A stretch of DNA of 64,000 nt from Pempheris klunzingeri (GCF_042242105.1 NC_092014.1:3213874-3277873), one strand, 5' to 3'. Numbered from the stretch's first letter, positions 21,901 through 36,400 are shown. The notes: generated by a model not told the origin, from the letters alone. Made by a program: numbers and translations.

Positions 21901-24010
21901 GGACACATCTTATCTAAATAAACATCTACGTGTGTTTTCCTCATACAAACTCATAGGAAAGGTCGGTTTTTTTTATCTTCCGTATGAGCAGTGAGCCATA
22001 GAATAACGTTTAAACCAGACAGACGACTTTTTGGTTCAGTTGCTGGCAAGTTGTTTGCGGAAGAGATCAGAAGAGTATTTTTTACATAATTCTACTTATT
22101 TCTCAACAACAGTTGGCTGGATTGCACATTCATGCTCCCCTCGGGATAAACCGCAATGACTGTGGTGATATATTAACCTTTCTTCTGGCGCCATTCTCGT
22201 GTCAAATGTTCCTGCACTAGTAAATACACAATATCTCCACAATTAATAGATTAATTGCCATAAAGTTTTGCAGATATTCATGGTCATCAGATGATTGACC
22301 ATCAGGTCATGACATTGTTTTTAGCACTAGTTAGTGAATGTTAGATTGTGAGCACACTAAACTAAGAAAGTGAGTAAATGGGCAAAAATGTCACGAGGGT
22401 GTTGCTACATTAAACTCAGAAGCGTTCATCCTCTGGAGAGTCAGAAATACTAACTGAACAATTACATTTTAATATATCTTGTGAAGCTACTTTGTTGACT
22501 TTGTCGGTGGAAGACAAGGAAAGATCAGGGGAAACGTCAAATTCATCAGGATTCATCCTCTGGGGATCATGAACGGCTCATGACATATTATAATGATGCG
22601 GCCAGTAATCGGGGGCATATTTGGTGCTGGATGGACCGAGCAGTGAACCACAGACCATCCTACTAGTAGAGGTAGTTTAATTCACATGGGAGGAGTATCA
22701 TTAGGGGACATTTAGTGATTTGTAATAATCACGGAGGACATCTGTGATCTTACTCCCCTGCAAATCTTCCATGTTTAAAATTTGTAAAGTAAAAAAATTC
22801 CACTGCACAGAGGTGTGAAAATTGATTGATTAAATATCAGTATTAACACTAAATATCTGCATTTCCTGATTTCGGGTTTGTGTTTATGTATTTATTTGCA
22901 AAGTTTTCTGTTTTGTCTGTGTTAGTAATTATAATATATTATCATAACTTTGAAAGGGTTAATCTTGCTACACAGCATGATACCAATATTAGGCAGAGCC
23001 TTGACATCATATCCACAGAATAATGTCAGTAAAGTCAAGTAAAATGCAGACATGCGCCACACTAAGAGTCTCCTGGTAATACTGGTCCTGTGCAAACAGG
23101 GCTTCATGCTAAAGAACAGAAATATCAAAAGTCTACAAAAAAAAAAGGTTAGAAGTGAAACACTTGAGCGAAGTTGGTGGCACTCTCATATAAGGCCAAA
23201 CAGATGCATATTCAGTTGTGTAATAGAAGATGCACTGTAGTAGCTGTACTAGCTGGATGCTGTCTGTGGAGTGTAATACATCACAGCACAGGAACACCAT
23301 TTATCATCCTCGGTGGCTTTCAGGGTGTGTTCCTCTGGAGTGGTCCGACTGTAAAACATGCTGGCGGGTGGAGGCACAGATGCTGCGACACGCCATACGG
23401 CTAAACTAAATTATGATTAATGCCGTTTATACACATCTTTACAGTTATATGAAGTGTGGCATCGTCTGTATTTGTGTGACCCGCAGGCGGAGCGGAGCGG
23501 ATGGAGAGATTAGAAACTCATCGCACATTTAAACACCAAGGAGGCACCATTTATCAAACCAACAGGCAGGTCAGAATCTTCTTCTTCTGCCTTTTCCAGC
23601 TAAACATACGCGTATATACTCTCTGGATAACTGTTAGAGGGATGTGCAGAATGTGAGCTGGGTGTCTGTCACCTCATTTGTCTTTGTATCTCATCTACAC
23701 ACACGCCTGATGTTGACCTTGGCTCTGACCAGACCTGCCGCCATGCGCCCTCCAGACAAGGACCTGACCTCACTTGCCAAGACCTTCCTGTCCGACTAAA
23801 TGGATCGCCTTACGTTTCAGAGCACCGGCGCTGAAGAAAGAACAACAGAGGGAGGAAAGGGGTGGCAGGGGGGGTAAGGTTAGACGAGACATGAAAGACA
23901 ACATTTCAGCTTGTAGGCCGCAGGGAACGACAACAAACACGGGGTCTCAAGTGAAACAGGATCTGCTGCAGAGGGGAGGTGGAGGCGCTGCTTTCTGTCA
24001 GCCTGCCTAT
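18991..24010. other. Gene-free intergenic DNA between nkx2.3 and slc25a28
   Basis: No credible coding exon. Bases 19290-19430 are an isolated GC-rich, complex island preceded by TGTTGCAG. It reads in one frame as ALYVLLPPPPARLSRLA but ends after about 40 codons with no matching partner exon, so a regulatory element is more likely than an exon. Bases 20950-21480 and 23440-23900 are moderately complex with no domain. The rest is AT-rich decayed sequence. Confidence 0.45.
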
Positions 24011-24046
24011 GTGGAGGCCTGTGTGGAGGCCTGTGTGGAGGCCTGC
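24011..24046. repeat. 12-bp tandem repeat, three units
   Basis: Three near-identical copies of GTGGAGGCCTGT lie head to tail. They translate as a Val-Glu-Ala-Cys repeat in one frame, which explains an apparent open frame there. A small minisatellite with no gene around it. Confidence 0.9.
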
Positions 24047-24494
24047 CTGCCAGTCAGCGTCCAACCAGGCAGCCTGGAAGCTTAATCTCAACAGAAAACT
24101 GCAAAAGCAAGATCACCTACGGAAGCCCTGAGGGGACGCCAAATGATTATTTTCTCATCTCAACCAGAGCTTTTTGTTAATGTGCCACCGTTGAGCAATT
24201 CTTCTGCAGCCATGAATAACGTCAGCACGGTTGTTGTTTGCTGTGCCGGGATCTGCAAATGTTAAGACAGACTTTGTGATTACAGAATAACTCATTGTGT
24301 CCAGAACATAACCTTTAGTCCGATAAGTCTGCTGAGTCTTTTTGCTGTTAGAGAGACAAAACAAATGTTTTTCTGTGTTATCATCTTGAATTATAATTTT
24401 TTTTTAAATTAATTAGCCACTGATTTATCATTAATTTGGTCTAAAATGTTGAAATTTCCCACCACAGGAGCTCAAACCTGAAGGTGACATCTCA

Positions 24495-24501
<7 letters not shown>

Positions 24502-24540
<39 letters not shown>
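24502..24540. repeat. Poly-T run of 39
   Basis: An uninterrupted run of 39 T. It could be the poly-A tail of a minus-strand retroposed copy. I see no recognisable SINE or processed gene body beside it, so a simple homopolymer expansion is equally likely. Confidence 0.9.
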
Positions 24541-24545
<5 letters not shown>

Positions 24546-25612
24546 GAGCAACTTGTCCACAAGATATTCAATCTACAATTATACAAAACAGAATCTACAA
24601 ATCTTTACTTGACAAATGCATTAAACCACTGATCATTTATCAAAATTAATTAAACTTATTAATTTAGTTACTGTTTAAGAAATAGTATTAAAATTTAAAA
24701 AAACAAATATCTTGGCCTTGGTATCCATCGACATGCTTCCTGCCTCAAACAAACACACAACTACTACTAATAGTTAATTAATAAGCTAATACTATCAGTG
24801 ACATCCGCTAGTGTAAATCCTAATCGTTTTTACTGGGAGTCTTATCTTTGGAGCGGTCCCTTGATATCCCAGCTCGCCATCATGACGTGTGTTAGTGTCC
24901 AGTGGAGGTCGTCTCTGCGTTAGTGACTCCTGCTGGTTAGTTATCACAGCTGCACTGAACTGGCACAGGCTGCTACTGGAGCTTTGCGTCCAACCTCAAC
25001 GGTCCTTTGGTGCAGACTACAGTACCAGACGTGTAATAGTGTTCACATTTAACAATTCTCAACCCTGATGTTTTGTTTTAGATGGATAAAAAGGTTTGGT
25101 AAATCAGGTTTATAATATAAATAAGTATGGCGGCAAAAAAAGTGCAATTTTAGTTTCCATAAAATAATGAAACTAGTTCACTGGACACCAAAGGAAACAT
25201 CTTAAAACTGATTTTAAGACATTCAAACTATTAATCACATAAGATGATGTGAATCTTCACAGTTTAAAAGCTGTGGCTGGGTAATGTTTTGGCATTTTTG
25301 CATAATAAATATATTGATCATTTGTCAGAACTGTCGTCAGTCAACCAGCCGATGTGTCCTGTGTCGTAGCAAGCTTCTTCATGGGGAGCAAATCATATGT
25401 AAATACAAAAGGAATAACATAATAAACTGGGAGTTTACAACAAAATCAAGAGGGCCCTTGACACAACAAAAAAAGAAAAGTTACTAATTTGAAGACTGAA
25501 GTCTGTTGAGAAGAAAGGAAGTAAGACAAGAAGACAAAGTGAAGTTCTCTCAGCGCTTGGAGAGCCAGCACCAAGAGAAGACCCTGCTTCTGCGAGGAGC
25601 TGCCTTAGCGAG
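24541..25612. other. AT-rich intergenic DNA
   Basis: No gene or clear repeat. The short frame at 25284-25487 has no domain. Confidence 0.5.
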
Positions 25613-27987
25613 TTTATTTACAATTCACAAAATACAGGTGCCGCTTTCAAACAGTGTTCAAGCATTTCACATTAGTGTCGTCATCTGACAAACCACCGGT
25701 TCCTCTCCTGCGTCCCCCCCCCTCTATTGCTCTCAGTCTTTGGTTTCCCAATCTTAAAACTTGGCTTCACGTGAGGAACGTTTCTACAATCATTCTTAAA
25801 TATTCTTTTTGTTTTCCTCACACATATGGTCTGTCTGAATTTAAAAGAATCCAGGTTTTCCTTGGTTGCTACCTTCGGCTCTGAGGATTTTGTGCGCTTT
25901 CTACAAAAACCTGGATTGTTTTACAGCGCAGTCTTGATGAAACTCTTGCAGTTTCATATTTGTATAATTCAACATATGGGTTAGCGTAAAAACTTAGCTG
26001 GTTAGATAATTTGGGTTTATCTATATTTGTCCATATTTATATATATTATGTACAATTTCATCCTGTTTTATGGCTTCAAAACACAATGTTACATCTCTGT
26101 CTGACGATCTCTAGATAGGAGTTGTGCGTTGGATGTACGGCGGCTAACTGAAGGCAAGTGTAGAAGTAATTTTACTTTAATCTGTACTCATTTTAAAGTC
26201 AAACTTATTCCTTTGTCCTGATAGTGATAAAGGTGATATTAAGTGCAAGGATACTGTGCAGTTTAAAAAAAACAAAACAAACCAAACACCTAAAAACTAA
26301 ACAGAGTGATTGTCTCTGGTGAACACTGCTGATAGACTCTTGTTCCAAAACTCTTCATCTGCACTATGGTGGAAAATGAAAAAGCTAGTAAATAAACACT
26401 TCTGTGTTTACATTTAATTAACTAAGGACGCTTTCATTAAATTAAAAACAAAAAAAATAAACAGCTGTAACATAATTGTTGCTGCACTGAATGTTTCACA
26501 TGCCAGTATGTGGCATCTTCCACGTGACCAACATGCGGATTTAGAGCTAAAAATCTAATTTTTCCAGCGTCAGTCTGCAAGTTTATCAGTAATGTGTAAG
26601 CCACTCTGAAAGGCTTGAAGACTCTGCATCCTTCAAAACGTGCTCGTGGATCTGATCTGACAGCACTTTGGGTGCAAAGATACTCAAGCGACAACATGAG
26701 ACTGTTCAAGCAAAAAAAAAAAAACCTCTCCCTCATGTCGTCCTTAAAAGAAATCTTACTGTGGTCTGATGCCAACCAGCAAAAAAAAAAAAAAAAAAAA
26801 AAGTCACTGCTGAGCTCTGAATATCCACTCATTCAGTCGTTCACACACACTCACACACACACACTCACACACTCATACTTGAGTATTTTCAATCCAAAAC
26901 TCAGTCTGACCTACAAGGCTGTGCGTCGCCCAAATGTCAGAGGGATTTGAGAAATTCCATGAAATTCCTTGTTTCGGTGACGACAAACTGAATACGGTAT
27001 TGCTGATTCTGTAACCTCCAGTTGTTCTTCTACTGTTTCATTTAACGGTAGAGCTGTGCGCCCCCCTGTGGTCAGAAGGCGGTAGTAATACTTTCCAGAA
27101 GTGCAACATGTGCAGTTCAGAGAGAGAGAGAGAGGGAGAGAGAGGGTGTGGGGGGGTTAACCTGCTTCACAGTGCAGCTCTTAAGTACTTGGATAGAGAT
27201 ACAGTTTTGTTTTGGCTCTGCACTCAAACACACCGGATCGTAACTATGAGGTTAAAGTGCTGACTTTCAGCTTTAAGGGTATTTGAGCATTTTCCCCATC
27301 AGTACTTCAGGACTTTAAGCCCCTTTCATCCTTTTGGGGAGGGGGTGGGGGTATGTTTAAAAAAATACAATTTCTACACAGTTCATTGGAAGTGAATGTA
27401 AACACCCTCAAATGACAGCTCAGAGTCAGCACTTTAACTTTAGAGTTCAAGTTTTTTTTTTTTTTTTTTTGTAATCCAATGTACTTGAGTTCAGGGCCAA
27501 AACTGAACTCTCTAACCACTAACTGCACTGTAGGTGGTTCAGGGGAAGAGAGCATCTCTTGGTCTCTTGACTGTTCTTTAATAAATAAAGTCCATAAATA
27601 TTTAGTATTTTGAAAGCCAAAAGGAGTTTGTCGAATTGGACACTAAAATGAAAACTAGTTAAAGCGTCAGAACGTAGTGGAGCCGACTTCCTGTTGGCCG
27701 TTTCGAGGCCCTTCTCTTAACTTAGGAGACGTATCGTCAAGCCCACATCTAATAATGATGTTTTCAAAATAACAGCTGTACGTGTCCTCACCTGCTATGA
27801 ACTAGATCAGACCGCACGTGCTTCAGTGATCTCAGTAAACAAAATAAAAGTTGACTTCTTGCTCAAAGAATCTAAAGTTCTAGAGCTTTTCGAACCTTCA
27901 GATGTTTAGAAATCAATACCGATGACGGTGATCAGTACGGGGCAATAAACCTTTGTGTTGCTGATACCCAATCCTGCTGCCCGCTGT
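25613..27987 (-). other. slc25a28: Probable slc25a28 3' UTR
   Basis: Downstream of the slc25a28 stop there is no other gene for over 2 kb. Two possible polyadenylation signals lie on the minus strand: ATTAAA at 27577-27582 (short form, about 400 nt) and AATAAA at 25613-25618 (long form, about 2.4 kb), the latter in a context like a mature 3' end (TGTAAATAAACTCG). Poly-A runs in the + strand at 26711-26722 and 26781-26801 are microsatellite-like. Which signal is used cannot be decided from sequence. Confidence 0.4.
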
Positions 27988-30343
27988 CTATTTGTCTCCA
28001 TCACGGTCTCCACGCAGCATCCTCTCATGCTGCCGCTTGGTGATGATGTATTTGAAGAACTCGTAGACGGACCAGCTGATGGCTGTGGAGGGCATCTGGT
28101 AGATGACCCGAGCTTGGACGCCTTTGAAGAAGGCCGGCATGCCTCCCATCCTGTACACCGTCCGAAAAGCCTCGCCCAGACCGGAGATGTGGCGGCTGCC
28201 GGGGGCCGAGGCGGTGGCTGCTCCAACCGCTCCGGCCGCCGTCGCAGACTGAGCCTGGATCACATGAATGGCCTGAGCCTCCTGCGTGTTGAGGAGGGTC
28301 TTACAGACGTCAAGGGGCGTGGTGACGGCGGCGGCCAGGGCTCCGGCCAGCGCGCCGGACACAACGTGGGAGGAGGGGTTGTACTGTCTGTGGGGGTTGA
28401 GGAGCTCCTGGAGGTACTCGTAGGTCATGAAGTGGAGCGCCTGGAAGGGCACGTTCATGGTCAGCTGGGTGGTGTAGCTGCGGTAGAAAGCGGCTGGGCC
28501 CTCGCGCCTCAAAAGCGAGCCCATACAGTCAAGCACGCCGCGGTACGGAGAGTTGAACATCTGCATTCGCTGTTTCACAACTGAAGGTGAAAAACAGGGG
28601 AGGGCAGGGAGAGTATAAAGAAAACTGCCAGGAAGATCATTTACATGACTGAAAATGAGGAAGGAACACTAGAAAGGAAGGATGGAGTGTAACCTCTGCC
28701 TCAAAAACACCTTTCATAGCACAATCAATAGCCCCTCTTCCACCAACATTTCCAGGAACTTTTATTACCAGGAACTTATTTACCTGGATAAAAGAATCCC
28801 TGGTAATCTGTGTGGTTTGCGTTTCCACCGCACCTCAAAGTTCAGGAACATTTATTCAGATCAGGACCCACTGCGACTGTTATGGTCCTTCAGCTTCAAC
28901 TTTTCATGAATCAGTTTCGGCATGTGTCCTACATTTAGCTCCGCCAGCTTGTCGGCTATTCTCCCACAGACTTGGTCGTCCCGCTGAATTTCTCCCTCAG
29001 CAAATACCCTCAAAAGAGCCTGGACTTCGTCGTCAGTCCACTTCTCGTAGCGCGATACAGAGAGCAGAGGAGAATTGTAAACACGCCACCATGTAGACCG
29101 TGGTGCCGCTGGGGGGCGGGACACCCCCCTGTTATAATGGTCATATAATATAACTGATCAAAAACACAAAACGAACTGAAGCTCGTAGAAATTAAATAAA
29201 CAAGTTTGCAGCCACACTGGCTTAAACAACAGAAGAGCGGAACGCTGCAAGTGTGTTCGACCAATCAGCACACAGCCCCGCCCCTCAAGAATTCTGGGTA
29301 ATCTGAAAAGTTCCTCCTCACTACTAGGAGCTTTTCAGGGGAAAGTTTTGTCCCCAGGGTAATTTTGGTGGAAAACGCGCCGAGGTTTTTCAAAATCCCG
29401 GGTCAATGAGAAAAGTTCCTGCGGTGGAAAAGGAGCTAACGACAACAGAGGGTTGAATATGTGGTGCTTAAGTTCCACAAATGAACTGAAAATAATTAGT
29501 CATCAATCGAACAACAAATTAGCAAATAATCAACAGTGTCATGCTTTAACATCCAAGATTTAACAGCATGTTAAGTTGGTTAATCACAGCCCTGATCACA
29601 TGTGCTGCTAGTCACATTATCTGTCCTTCTATTATCTATTAAATTGTAGAAAGATCTTCATGCATCTACATGTTTTAACAAGTTGAATTTAAGACTTTTT
29701 AAATTCACCATTCAAGGAAATTTATAGGCAATTTTGCTTTAAAAATAAACATCAAATATAAAAATATAGTCAAACAAATACATATGCTGTCTGATCAATA
29801 GTATAAGAACAGTGACAGGACAAAAACTGGTTGAGTTAAAGAGCATTTGCTGTATTTTAATGTGTTTTTTAATGCTATCAATCAGTGCAGCTTTCTCACA
29901 GTCGGAGTGGTTATGTGTTCAATGAGGCCGAACTGTAACAGGATGATTGATTTTTGATTGAGTTTAAATGCTCACTTTTTCTTCTTGGAGTGGATTTTAG
30001 ACCACAACATTCAATAAATAAATATTTGAGATGTTCCCAAACAGAATTTAAGATTATTAAATACTTTTTAAGACCTTTTATTAGTTAATTTCAGACTTTT
30101 ATTTAAAAAAGGACCCATAGCTAGAAGGCAGCTGTGGGCCAGAAGATTTAATTATTATGTTCAAACAGTGTGAACAAGTCTGTAAATCTTAAATCCGATG
30201 ATGCTAAATACAAAAGTTAACCACAGCTCTGCAGTAACACAGCTGAGTCTGCAGCACCACCAAGTGTCCTGACAGGAGAAGAACCCATCAGCGGGATTTC
30301 CTGTGATGAGCCTCTATAAATAGACCGTTAGAAAGTCTTCGTA

Positions 30344-30404
<61 letters not shown>

Positions 30405-33400
30405 AGTCAGGTGAGCTGAGAGGTTTTACCTTCGGCTGGGTTCATGACGGCGTCGTGCAGCACTGTGGCCATGCAGCCCGCCACTCCTGCAGAACCGGGA
30501 AAGCAGCGAAGAGGAAGTTAAAGCCTCAAGTTTCCTCCATCTCTGACATTTGTATTTGAAGCATGTGGCTTAAAATGAAGTGTTGATCTACTGTCCAAAG
30601 CCAAAATAACACTAAACCACACCCAACATGGTTACAAGTAGTTGTAACTTTCTATCATCTGTAGGTATTTTCATCCTTTAGCTCCCTTCTATTCAATTCT
30701 CCCTCTCTTTCTATTCATTTTCTATGGGCTCACAATTGTTGACACATACACTGTAAAATTTGGCATCATGAATGAAAAGCACATTTTCATTTAGGTCTGT
30801 GTGTGTGTGTCGGTTACCGTTAGCAAAGTGGCTGTTGGCTCCAGGGTGAATGGCGTCACTGAGCGAGAACTTGATCTTCTCGTAGCAGGCAAAGTAGAGA
30901 GCGTGGGCAGGCCCCGCCCCCACCGCCAGCACGTTCACACCTCTGATTGGCCGCCACAGACCCTCGGTCCGCACAATCTGCCGCAGGGCGTCCATCACGT
31001 TCCTGTAGCGCGCTCCGGGCTCGGGATGCAAGCTCTGCATGCGAGTCTGAGGTGAGAGGAAGAAAACACAGACGCGTTAATGGACGAGTTATTAATTCAA
31101 ATTACTTTCACAGATAGTCGGCAGGGTTCTTTGTCATAATTCCTCACTGTAGAGAACAAAGGATTTCTTTGTTTGTAAAGGAAAGTTTAAAAGTAACGCA
31201 GGACAGAAAACAAAAAAGGATTGATGGAAATAAAAAATGGGGTTTCTTCTGTGCAAACAAAGGTAGAATTGTTAATTAAAACACTAACTTGTGATTACGT
31301 ACGCTCCGGTTTTAATCACAAGATGCTGTGATATTTATATGGTAGATTTTACAGGCGTACTCAAAGAAAAAATGCGTAGGAAACCAAGCACGACAAGGAT
31401 TTGCACTTTGTAGAAGCCTCAGGACAGGATCTGTCTGCTCTCAGCTCTAAAATGTCCTGTTTAAGACAAATGTGACTCCTATCACTTTAATCCCGTGTGT
31501 GTTTGTGTCCCCACGGTGTCTACACTCTCTCTTTGCAAGAAATCACACCGACTTGTTAACTTAAAGTAGTTTATGGCTCTGCCTCCACTTCAAACTACAA
31601 CAGAAACGACTGCAGCGAAGTTCCCGACCACAAACCACGACGGAGGGCAACTAGCTGCACGCAGTGAGGAAAACCAAATAAGTGGACAGGCCGAGTTCAT
31701 CGGCCTGATAAGCGGTGCTGTTTGTTAATGTGCATGGGTGAATAAAAGCAGGAGAACAGAACAGTGGACACGGTTTCAAAAGCCTGAACCGAGATGGCGC
31801 AATCCTCAAACTTTTCCGAATGTGTAATAAGTGAATTGCCCCTGCCTACTCCCTCCCCTCAGGGGTAAATATTTACAGCAGGAGGGGGAGCGCTGCTGCC
31901 TCCTGAGGGCTTAACATGGACACTCCCGCTCATGGCTTCTGGGAAATGGTAACTCACATGGAATGTGCTCAGTCATCCAGTGTATTCAAGTCTGGTTTTT
32001 CTTTACCCAATCCAAGACTGAGAAAGAGCCAGACGGTTGGTCCAAAGGCAGAATCAGGTGTCAGTGAACAAAACAATACAGAGGGCTTTGTGTTCATGGC
32101 ACTTTCTCACTGGGAGGAAAATGAATAAAGCCAACAGGGGGGGGAGGAAAAAAAAAAAACCAGTCTATGGATGCTGACATGATGCCAGAGAGTGATTATC
32201 GTAACATGTACCTCATTTGGCTTCTGGGGAAAGTACAGACGTTGAAGCTTGACCGCAAACAAGATGGCTGGTGCTATTTTGAAGCTGCATTTGTTGAGAA
32301 ATAAAAACCATGAGGAAGATTACGGAGCCACTGACTCACTCATGTGACATGTGGCGTTATGTATCACTCATTATTATGGGGCCGCGAAGGAGGGCATGTT
32401 AAATGTAGGTAGAACGAATGTGAACAACACTTGTTTTCATCAGACACATTGCAAACTTCTTCCATCTATTATTTCACTTACTGCATGCTGGATGTTCTCT
32501 GTGTCCATTTATATCTGCTTTTGGCCTGTAGGCTGACTGACAATAATCTCTAGGACAAAAAACAATGATCTCTGGGGGACTAATCTTCAACCTGGCAGCT
32601 TCAGTGCAGGTGGCTCGGACCTGGCTTAGCAACAAACCGTCCTCGATTTGATTGGACGGAATAATGAAAGGAATAACTCTGTAATTTAATACGGGGAGCT
32701 CTGCGGTCAAGTCGGTATTGCAAATCTAGTGAGTGAAACACCAGATTCCATTCCTCGGGTCAGTGGCATTACAAGGACAGTGCGAATGTTTTATTTTTAT
32801 CTTTAAGCCACATGTCTTATTCACCCTTCTCTTTAACATTCCTCCTGTTGGCGTCACTAGATAGGTTTCATTTTCCTCTAATTACAAGACAACATGGTGC
32901 CGTAGACTTTTACACAGTACAAAGCTAGATGAAAATTCGTCATTGTTTTGATCATTTACACATTATTCTCACACCCACGTTTTACGTAAGAGCCACATTA
33001 CATTGTGCTTTGTTAGCTAAACAGTTAGAAGAACATGCATGTGTCTGCTTCATCACCAGTTTTAAACATACAGACTTTATTGTTTCAAACTGGTAATGTG
33101 CTGTAGATTAGTGTTCAGGAAGTGGTCCGCCACTGATGGAGTTTTACCAATCACCAACTGAAGTGCTGGCGATCGGGTTGCATCGTGGGTAATGTTGGCG
33201 CCAGTCTGCTTGACAAGGAAGCAGACTGTGTAGAATAATAACAAAAAAAAAAACTATATATTTGGTTCTGCTGCATTGATTTTTTACTATTTTTTCTTTA
33301 AAACTGTCAATCGTGAGTGCAGCGATGCTACAGGAGTGCAATGCTAATTCGGTGGAGTGCTTTTAGAGCGCAACTGAACACCAGCTTAAAATCCTTCTGC

Positions 33401-36400
33401 TAACATGAAGTGGGTTAAGTTCTTCCTTGCTCAGGGTGTGTTCAGTATGCTTTGACGCCGCCGTCGGATTTGTCCAGAGGTGCGACAGAACAGAGTTACT
33501 CTGTAAAGAGCAATGAGGAAACAGAGCCTGAAATTAGTGGAGAATTAACTAGATAAAGAAGTAGCTTAAGATGTTGGTCGGCCTGCTATGACAACAAAAA
33601 AGGAACTGAGATTGTGTAAATAGAGAATTCTCTGGAGAGGAAGTCACCTACAAAATATTGCTGTAATGACTTCGAGCTAAAAAGACTTTTGACCAGAAAA
33701 TGTGTGCAATGCACTTCCTCCTCCTCCTCCTCCTCCTGCTCCTGCTGCTTCTGGGACGCCGGAGGAATGAAAAAGAGAAGCAGGAAGAAAAAAAGACCAT
33801 GAAAAATGTTTCACCTCTTCTATAAAGTTACAGTCACACCTACAGTTTATTTTAAATGACATTTCCTTGTTTGTTTGTATGAACCTCAGGATCGTGGTGC
33901 CTAATTAAAAAGGGCATGAGACACTCAATCATGTAGGTTTTTGTTGGGACAGGAGTTACATAACCTCAGTTCCTGCCAGATTTAGGGCAGAGATTTTAAA
34001 GCTGCCTCACTTTTTGTTCAATACTTTCAAAGAATACGAAACTGATGCCACTTGTGGTTGAGGGGCTGTTTCCACATACAAAGATCTTTCTCTTGACTGT
34101 CCACAATAACAATCCTCAATCAAGTGAAATAATCAGTATGAAAAACAATCTTTGAATGCAATTAAAATGAAGATATCTGCTTATTATAAAATGGCATGTA
34201 ACAATAATTCAATGTGTTTATATACAAAAAGCATTTTTACTAAAAAAGTGCTGCTAGTCAACAAAACTTAGGGGTTCTGTGCGACACAGATAGTGAATGA
34301 GGATTAAAAGTAGCTATAATTCAGTCCTGACAGGTCAAAATAATCACCAAGAACCCTAATAAGATGTTTTGCTGCACATGATGTAATTCTGATGCAATGA
34401 TTTGCAATTGAAGCTGCTCTCATGAACAAGAGGGTGATCAGACTAGGGGCTGTTTCACCAAAAACTTTTATGGTCTGGATGGAGCGAGTCATCAAGGAAT
34501 TTGTTTTGAATGAGAACCACAGAGGATCGTTTGTTCTTTAACTTCTGATACAACACGAGCAACTTAACAACAACAACGCTGATGTGAGTGGTTCAGTTGG
34601 TCGTATAGAGGAGTCATTTTTTATTCTAATTCATGAGGGGTTATTGCTGTCAGTCCAACAGCTTAAAGACTCTGTGTTTTTGGGATCATATAGATAAATA
34701 TATGTGAAGGTCTGAGGAGATTTAACCTTGTCATCAGGCTCAGTAAACAGTGTTGGAGCATCAACATAAAAAAAAAAAAATACTGTACAGTCTGTGTGGC
34801 CATGATTATCTTCATACTAATGTTTTAACAATCGGTGCACCGGATATTAATGTTATTTTCCATTTGGTACAACAGGAAATAATAAACACAAACCAACAAA
34901 AGTAAGCAAAACTTTTTCCCTGAGATGTTCTTGCCCTCAGCGCTGCACTGAATCTTGGAATGCCATTAATTTATAATCTTTCAACGTCTGAGCATGCAAA
35001 CGCTTCCTTAGCATTAGTATGCAATGTTTAACTCTGTGGAATAAGTTGTGAGCACAGACAGGTCAAGGTCCAGACTCAGAGAGCTGTCAGAGAGGGACCC
35101 CACAGACACAGCTGTCACATTATATAACGATTCTCTTCACACACATTAAGTTATGCAGTAAAACACCGAAGAGTCCAAAACCCTTTTCTTGATGCGTGAT
35201 AAATTTAAAGTAACAGGATGAACCCGACTGTGTCTACTCCACTGTTGTTAAGCAAAGTTTTTACCTCAATATAGATTGATATGGTTGAGTAACCATAAAA
35301 TTATCCAGTTATGATAACACAAGTAAAGATGACACACTGGGGGGGGATCATCAGTCACCATTGCCCTAGTGCCTCATGACCCACCCAGCTGAATTAAGTT
35401 AATCATCTACTACTTCTGTCTTTTCACAATAAACTTAACTCATGATCTCCTCTGGCAGTTTCACACTAAATGATATGTTTAACTGTGGACCTCTGATCAT
35501 CCTTCACTTCCACTGTTACACACACTGCTAATGCTAAATCCTTGTTATCTACACTTATTGCTCCCAGTATTTTACAAACAGCTGATGTGTTTACAATAAC
35601 CATTGTACTTACAGACATAACATAGCAATGCCCACATCAAACTTACAGGAAACACGGTGGCTATATCCGAATGAATTAGCTAGAGGTGTAGAGGAAATGT
35701 TGGGTTACATAATGTGGTGAGACGAAATAAGATTTATTATTTAAGTTAAAGATGTGTCCGATAATGGAAGCGTGTTAGCCAAGAAGCTAGCAGGCTAGTA
35801 TTAAGTAACGTCAACGTGCTAGCTAAGTGAGACGAGACGCAACTGTCAAACCTGAAGGCATCTTATTTCACAGTTATCTGCCAAAATGAAAGCCTGACTA
35901 AGACAAACACATCCACTGGTGCTTTAATTTTCACAATGACCACCTTGTGTTGCGTTATTTCACTATTTCGATAACGTTAGTTAGTTAACTGACCTCTGTT
36001 AGCAAGGTTACCCCTGTTAGCTTATGCTAGCTTGTAGCCCAACGGTAGTCGAGCTCAGGCTTATAATCGGGCCTCGGTTAGCTCGAGGTTTTAAGCAACC
36101 AGTGGCTGCGTCCAGCTGGGCCTGGGCATGCTACAAAATAAGCGGTGTGTGGTGTTAGTTTGCTCTGATACCTTGACACAGTCGATGGGGTACATAAGGC
36201 AGTGCTCCATGATTCCAGCCACGGCTCCTGCCAGCATGTGTGTGCTGGTGGCTACTCCCTGAGGCAGTCCCTCATAGTCTACTTCTGGCTCGACAGTGGT
36301 CGAGGTCTCCGGAGTCGCTCGATGCAACACCGGGGCAAAGTCCTGTTCCCCTGACATCCTCGGTGGAAGAGACCCGATAAATCCCCCTGTGGTGTCCAGG

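Noticed and set aside
27955..28584. 209-codon plus-strand frame across slc25a28 exon 4
   Set aside because: Antisense shadow of the carrier-coding exon.
28812..29264. Additional exon or gene in slc25a28 intron 3
   Set aside because: The protein-like frame lies within an inverted-repeat-bounded, Harbinger-like element and has no splice sites fitting slc25a28 phases.
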